From positions 34,748,241 through 34,812,240 of the forward strand of contig NC_083565.1 of assembly GCF_019925205.1 (NCBI RefSeq): 64,000 nucleotides of DNA, read 5' to 3'. Of this stretch, positions 58,691 to 64,000 are shown in pieces. The notes beneath the pieces were generated by a model, which ran no database searches, was not told the origin of the DNA, and saw nothing but the letters and a program-made list of their open reading frames with translations. Source of the stretch: Metopolophium dirhodum. Its lineage: Eukaryota > Arthropoda > Insecta > Hemiptera > Aphididae. Positions within the stretch are counted from its first letter, which is position 1. Each line of letters begins with the position of its first letter. A program made the position numbers and the translations under genes.

Positions 58691-60075
58691 GGAATAGAAT
58701 ATATACTAGCCAGGTAGGGGGGAAGAATATAAATATTAAATTATTTTATGGGAATTTTTCAAAATGTTAAAACTTTGTAGACAAAAAAAGGTAAATAAAA
58801 TAATATAGCATTAGTGAAGCTATTCGTATTGATGTAGAAAATTAACTTATACACTGTACTGTATATTATTACATTATACCTATATATGTACAAATACGTA
58901 TATACTTCATCGTACTTATTCTTCGTTTAGATAGTGTATATTATTTAATGTAAAATTTAAAATTAAATTAAACATACCCATATACATATTGTATATATTA
59001 GAGAAAAAATGAATATCAGTATTAATTACTAATTAGTAAATTTTTTTGTCAGCGGATAACAATATGCGAATTTAAACATAAATATACCCCCTATCTGGTA
59101 GAGATCAAATATATGTTTATAACTTAAAACAAAAATGTAGTATTCAATACAGTAGGTATAAATAATACCATTAATAATCAAAATGCAATTAAAAATTTTA
59201 TAAACCTACTATTATAATAAAAATGTATTTTAAGTTATAACTGCACTCGAAATGTTATTGTTTAATATTTAGCACTGATTATCAAATAAAATTAATACAC
59301 TAAATAACTTTTAAGACATTTTCTGAAAATTAAGGAAAAATAATGCATACTAAAAGTCGTGGTGGGATGTTTCGATTTCCCCGCAACCAGCTGTACACCA
59401 GAAAGTACAATGATACATATTATTCACTTTTAATAATAATAATACGTATGCGTTAAAGAACGGTTTTCAATGTAAATGTAAACATATTATTATGTTAGAT
59501 CTTCAGAGTTTGACTTGTCATTATAATATAAACTCAAAAATGTAGTATACAATATTAAATTAAAGCCATCATATTAATTATAATATACAACGTATTATAA
59601 TAATATGATACCTATGTATTATAAATAAACAACATTTAACAGCTAAACCCATTACACATTATGTTATAGCCGTATTTGTTATTGTTACTTTATTGTAACT
59701 TATTTGAATGTAGGCTGTTTGCACGATCCTCGTTATATGGCGAAATTAGTAAATAGTAACTAATAACTTTCGAGTGTATGTAAATATGACTTTTTCCAAT
59801 ACAAGTACTCTGTTTATTTTATTTAAATGATAAATAGAATACTTAGACAACATAATTAATGTTATCTAACAAGACAAAAAAATCTTTAAAATAAAATGTT
59901 TTTTATTTTACAAAATATATGATGTAATTATTTTTAATATTTTAACCATGAAACGTATAATGTATCACTATTCTAAGAAATTTACAAATGCGTAATCAAA
60001 CATATTATTGTTTAGTTTCGAAATTTCATGAAATTAAAAAAAATATTAAGTAGGTTTTAGTAAAGTATGAAAAAT
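58691..60075. other. AT-rich noncoding DNA, nothing recognised
   Basis: No features were seen. Confidence 0.55.
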
Positions 60076-60265
60076 AAATAGCCTGAAGGAGTTAACTACT
60101 CTATTGTACAGTTGGTATCGAGTGTATCTCGCCATCGAGTAAGGTCATTGTAATGGATGTAGGTATTAAATTTGAATTCAATGATAAATAATTACTATAC
60201 CTATATGATGAAAAACGATTCTGGAAACGGTCTGCCAGCATGATATATTAAAACATTTTCTAAAG
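60076..60265 (+). repeat. Family A left end, plus copy
   Basis: ACTACTCTATTGTACAGTTG, GTATCGAGTGTATCTCGCCA, GTCATTGTAATGGATG, TTAAATTTGAATTCAATGAT, AAAAACGATTCTGG and ACGGTCTGCCAGCATGATAT follow the left-end order of the copies at 10075 and 42455. The body is lost after about 60265. Confidence 0.65.
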
Positions 60266-60835
60266 ATATAAATTAATTAAATATTGATTGTTGGGCTCCG
60301 ATGAATTTATTATTATTATAGTTATTATTATCATTACTATGGACCGTGATCGGCAACTGTTCCGCGTGTCATCGCTCATCAGTCATCACTACCGTCCACC
60401 AGCTTAATCCGTAATATATGGGTCGTTGACTTATATTTGTCGCCAACTGGTATTACACACTCACGCATATAAAACCACATGTACTATTTATTGTAAATTA
60501 TTTTGTTTAATTTAAATGTTTGGCGATTAGTGATTACCTATACTGATTATTATTTTCTATATATTTTAGTATTGTCACGATAGCCGAACCGTGCGTTATA
60601 TATTATAACTACATAATACTCGTGAATCATGGTTGGTCCCCCACCATGGATTGGATCGCCGCATATACTTTTACAATTATATTCGTGAGTGCTAATCGTC
60701 TTTTTTTTATTATATATTTTATATTTGTGTGTGCGCTAATCGCCACGTTATTTGTATTTATTGTAAATGTGCACAAATAACAAACAAAAAAAATATTATT
60801 TTTAAAACAATCAAATAATGACTCCTATCAATTTC
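60266..60835. other. Noncoding DNA, possibly eroded LINE sequence
   Basis: Less AT-rich than average near 60330-60470 and 60580-60680. It may include decayed upstream LINE sequence linked to the relic that follows, but I recognise no motif there. Confidence 0.3.
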
Positions 60836-60990
60836 AATCGACGACAAAACATCGCAATCGCCCGCATCAGAATTGGACACTCCTTCGATCACACACTCAT
60901 ACTTAATTAGTAAAGAGCCTCCTTCGATATATTATTATGTGACACATGCCAAAAAGCAATAACTATCAAACACGCATAGAGGAGGATTGC
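60836..60990 (+). pseudogene. C-terminal relic of a LINE (jockey-like) ORF2
   Basis: Translation gives NRRQNIAIARIRIGHS, then a one-base frame change and THSYLISKEPPS, then in the first frame CDTCQKAITIKHA, followed by a TAG and further frame loss. The order R.RIGH...THSYL...EPP..CDTC....I.IKH is characteristic of the cysteine/histidine-containing C-terminus downstream of the reverse transcriptase and RNase H domains in jockey/I-type non-LTR retrotransposons of insects. At least two frame breaks and a stop show it is dead. The reverse transcriptase and endonuclease domains are not seen upstream. A hAT element begins 11 bp downstream. Confidence 0.65.
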
Positions 60991-61792
60991 ACCTATATAC
61001 CAGTGGTGCACAACCAGGGGTCGCGAAATTTCATTAGGAGGTCAGGTCGCCAATAATTATTTAACACCAAATGAAAAAATTATATATACTATGTATATTG
61101 TCTTATATAACGTAAAATTATTTTGTCGTACTTGCTGTACGAGCTGTTGAGTTGACCTTATAAATGTTTATAATTTTGTATAATTTGTATTAATTATTTG
61201 TATTTTGTGTTATTTTAAACTAATAGTGCTAATATTTTAATATTTTATAATATATAAACTAATACATCGATATGAAAAAAATTTTAATTAAACGACCGAA
61301 GTGATGATAAAAGTCTTATTGAAACTAAAGTTCATAAAGTCGTCAGATGTAAAAAACCAGTCGAGATTTGAGAGTAGCAGTGTCAATTAATATCAAACCA
61401 AACATAGAATCAATCATATCTACAATGCAAGCTCAGGTCTCTCATAGTCTCATTAAAATCATTAAATCATGTTATAGTAGTTTTATAATTTTAAAAATAT
61501 TAAATTGTTGATTATAAATTATAATGTCAGTAGTTTTTTTAATTTTGGATTTTATAAAACTTTTATTTCGTATTTTTTTATGTTTTGGATTAATTATTAA
61601 ATTAAATAAATATAATAATTTCAAAAAATTAACGATTTAATTTATATGAATATAATTGTTGTATACGTTAGACCATTAAGTAAGTATAAATTATACACTT
61701 ACATAATGTTGATAAGAAAGGGGGCCGTATCAACAAAATAAATCATTTTGGGAGTCGTGGGTAAAAAAATTTTGCGCACCACTGACCTATAC
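60991..61792. mobile_element. Nonautonomous hAT element with target duplication
   Basis: The left end at 61001 reads CAGTGGTGCACAACCAGGGG then TCGCGAAATT. The right end at 61784, in reverse complement, reads CAGTGGTGCGCAAAATTTTT. CAGTGGTGC.CAA is a standard hAT terminus. Flanks are ACCTATATAC (60991-61000) and ACCTATAC (61785-61792), the 8-bp target duplication expected for hAT if the left copy gained a TA. The 784-bp interior is AT-rich with no transposase frame, so it would have depended on a related enzyme elsewhere. Confidence 0.85.
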
Positions 61793-61823
61793 AATATATT
61801 ACGCACAGGCCTAAACATGGTAC

Positions 61824-62270
61824 TTAAGGGGATTCGATACCGTGATTTTCTGTTTTTGTCTAACACACGCATGACATAGTATTTTAGACGTGTTTTTTGC
61901 CAAACATTCCTATTGATCTATTGAAGCGATAAAAATTCTGAAAACAGATTTGAATTCGTCGTCAGTCTACTTAAAATCGACTTTCCCACATTTTTGATAT
62001 TATTCCTCAGAAATAAATTCCAGAAAACCTCATATTAAAAATAAGTACTTAAACATTTTTGTATTTCAATTTTTGGAGAAGCTAAAATCAAAAAATCAAA
62101 ATTGTGGGAAAGTCGATTTCAAGTAGACTTGACGACGAATTAAAATCTGTTTTCAGAATTCTCATCACTTCATTAGATCAATTGATATGTTTGGCAAAGA
62201 ATCTGTTAAAAGTCCTATGTAGCGCGTGTGTTAGACAAAAACAGAAAATCACGGTATAGAATCCCCTTAA
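61824..62270. mobile_element. 447-bp foldback element with TTAA ends
   Basis: Arms of about 172 bp (61824-61995 and 62098-62270) are inverted copies at roughly 85 percent identity by eye. Left: TTAAGGGGATTCGATACCGT, GATTTTCTGTTTTTGTCTAA, CACACGC, CTGAAAACAGATTTGAATTC, AAAATCGACTTTCCCACA. The right arm in reverse complement repeats the same order. Both ends are TTAA followed by GGGGATTC. TTAA suggests a piggyBac-like target preference, but the inner terminal bases are not the canonical piggyBac CCC/CCY, so the superfamily is left open. The spacer is about 100 bp. No coding frame. Confidence 0.8.
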
Positions 62271-62379
62271 CATAACAGAAGTATCAATGTAAACCAAACT
62301 ACCAAAATAATAAGATTTTCAAGTATTACTAATATTATACAAAAATTTTTAATTTAAAAATATTGGATACTACTCGGAT

Positions 62380-63205
62380 CAAAAATAAGGACTCTATTTT
62401 ATTAGAAAAATAGATACTTAGCAAAAAATGTTAAGTCTCCACTTGCCACAAATAATGTTTTTGAATTACAACGAAATAACTAAAATAGTTCTTCTTCGTT
62501 TAAATATTAAATTACGCTTAAATTGTTTCTTCAAATTAATACCTAGGTTTAAAAAATGTTGTTTATGTATTTTTGATATTTTTAAATTACTGTAAGAACA
62601 AATTAAGTCCGATTAACGTTGTATTTCATTTTAAAACTTTTTAACCAAGAAAAACTGAAACAATATATTATGTATATTATATATATTTGCAAATTTAAAA
62701 TGTATATAATAATAGCTTAAATTATTCAAAATATTAAAAAAAATTACATTGTGTATAAAAATGATTATTTAAGTACCAAATGTTGGAATGTTTCAATAAA
62801 TGTTTTCGTAAAAATAACCATCTGAAAAAAAAATTTGATTTTTTATAAGAACTTATTTTGGTTTTAGGATAAGCTTTTTATAATTCCAGTAAGAACGACT
62901 TATGACTAACGAGAAACCTTGAATTACGTTTTCAAGCCTAAAAATACAAAAATTGTAATGTCAATAAATATCTAAAAAACACCCAAATCAATTAGAAGAT
63001 TATTTCATATCTAGAAATTGCTAATATAAATTATTTGGTTAGCAAACTCGATTCTGTAGAAAACTGGCGCTATGTAAATTTTCCCGTTTTTTTTTATTTT
63101 AATATTTTTTTGCAATAAAATATGATGATGTGCAAGGTAAAAATTATAAAATTTAAATTAAAAAATTGTAAAATCAATACATTCGGTGCTCCTCTCTAAA
63201 ATTGT
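62380..63205 (+). repeat. Family A copy, body and right end, diverged
   Basis: TTGAATTACAACGAAATAAC near 62461 is a loose match to body sequence. The later part, CTCGATTCTGTAGAAAACTG then TTTCCCG, GTAAAATCAATACATTCGGT and GCTCCTCTCTAAA, matches the right half at 45580-45866. The terminal GCTCAGAATC is eroded. The left end is absent. No frame survives. Confidence 0.5.
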
Positions 63206-63665
63206 GCTAAATAATCTAAAAATTGTGCAGAAGTACCTCGTTATTTAGCTTAGTCACCTAACCATTTTGTAACCTAAACTGTAAATTACTTTGGACAAAT
63301 GTGAAATATTCCCGCTCTAAAATTGCCATAGCGTTTACTTAAGGTCGTGCGAAAAATGGTACGTTAATCGCTTTTTACCGCACACCCTAACATCGACCAC
63401 CCTCGAGGGTTTGTCTTCATTTGGACCGTTGCATAGCCTACGGATTTATTAAAATGCAATCTCCATTCGAGTGTTTGAGACCCCCAGGTCGTGTAATCTC
63501 AGCGCAGCCCCTTAGGGCCGACAAAATAATAAAAACTTTCTACCTGGGTAAAGTCAACAAAAACTTTAACCTGCATATACCCACAAAGATTATTAAATTT
63601 ATAGACTGTGCGGGCAAAATAACGCTGGAAATTAAAATAGAAAAAACCTGTTAAAATGTTTTTTT
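63206..63665 (+). other. CpG-containing segment with an unrecognised frame
   Basis: A plus frame at 63421-63654 (77 codons) begins DRCIAYGFIKMQSPFECL and ends LEIKIEKTC. Its first codon is TTG rather than ATG; the first internal ATG is at about 63454. The upstream part holds CCCTCGAGGG, a 10-bp palindrome near 63403. Composition is less AT-rich than the flanks. I recognise no domain. It could be an exon, regulatory DNA or repeat remnant. Confidence 0.2.
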
Positions 63666-64000
63666 TTCAAGCTGTGTGATTATTAGAAAAGTTAGTTGTC
63701 ACCCTTTAAAAAAGTAATAATTTAAGACCTTTTATTATTCAATTAATAAAGTCTATACGCGTGAAGGCTATGAAAATATTAACTAATTAAGTAAAATATT
63801 TTAAAAAACATTAGGAAATATGTTATAAATGCATTAATTGCGACAGTAATTTTTATCACGTAAGTCTTAAATAATTGTATTTCAATGATTTCTAAATTAA
63901 ACTAATAATTGTAACATGATATTCACCACATCAAATAATGAAAATAGGTATACGTATACTATAGTAAGTATCCACCGAAGTCACAAATTATTTACACAAA
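63666..64000. other. AT-rich noncoding DNA, nothing recognised
   Basis: No features were seen up to the window edge. Confidence 0.55.

Noticed and set aside
1..64000. CRISPR array, bacterial endosymbiont or viral insertion
   Set aside because: No regularly spaced identical repeats with unique spacers, no bacterial-type operon, and no viral coding frame was seen. The periodic GCGAA arms at 52.2 kb are short subterminal motifs in a transposon-like foldback, not a CRISPR.

Overview
The window looks like intergenic or long-intron DNA from a sap-sucking insect, most likely an aphid. It is very AT-rich, has no open frame above about 94 codons, no rRNA or intact tRNA gene, no operon-like packing and no bacterial or viral gene. 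The aphid call rests on the composition, the short (TTAGG)n tract, and several interspersed families that I associate from memory with aphid assemblies (the GATTCTGAGCG-bearing family, the GGGGTAACCCC hairpin, the TTAA-ended foldback). No database was searched.

Almost everything recognisable is transposon-derived. The dominant component, called family A here, occurs at about a dozen places on both strands (about 5.06-5.74, 9.1-9.7, 10.08-10.27, 13.07-13.2, 14.88-15.72, 23.2, 30.0, 36.4-36.8, 42.46-43.05, 43.06-43.75, 45.0-45.87, 60.08-60.26 and 62.4-63.2 kb). The other elements fall into five groups. Miniature inverted-repeat or foldback elements: 5.9-6.17, 8.67 and 34.07-34.39 kb (family B), and 24.67-24.85, 48.08-48.44, 52.20-52.96 and 61.82-62.27 kb. 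hAT-type nonautonomous elements: 46.52-46.76 and 61.00-61.78 kb. A SINE with a clean target duplication at 20.97-21.22 kb and a decayed tRNA-like SINE head at 26.9-27.0 kb. Three 3' tails of one retroelement-like class at 0.3, 10.8 and 36.3 kb. Two broken coding relics: a DDE transposase fragment at 2.46-2.59 kb and the C-terminal end of a LINE ORF2 at 60.84-60.99 kb.

No gene can be called with confidence. Four stretches look like possible exons or decayed exons because an open frame coincides with splice-like signals: 33.52-33.63 (+), 43.87-44.09 (-), 54.94-55.19 (+, broken by two TGA codons) and 56.76-56.97 kb (+). They do not join into a gene that I can demonstrate. CpG-rich islands stand out at about 3.78-4.21, 28.04-28.33, 49.93-50.42 and 58.13-58.69 kb. 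These are the best candidates for promoters or enhancers of a gene outside, or only partly inside, the window.

The most unusual structures are the 767-bp foldback at 52.2 kb, whose arms carry seven GCGAA-like sites each at about 15-bp spacing; the SINE at 21 kb, which contains a segment resembling 5S rRNA box C; and the 60.8-62.3 kb cluster, where a dead LINE fragment, a hAT element and a TTAA-ended foldback lie almost end to end.
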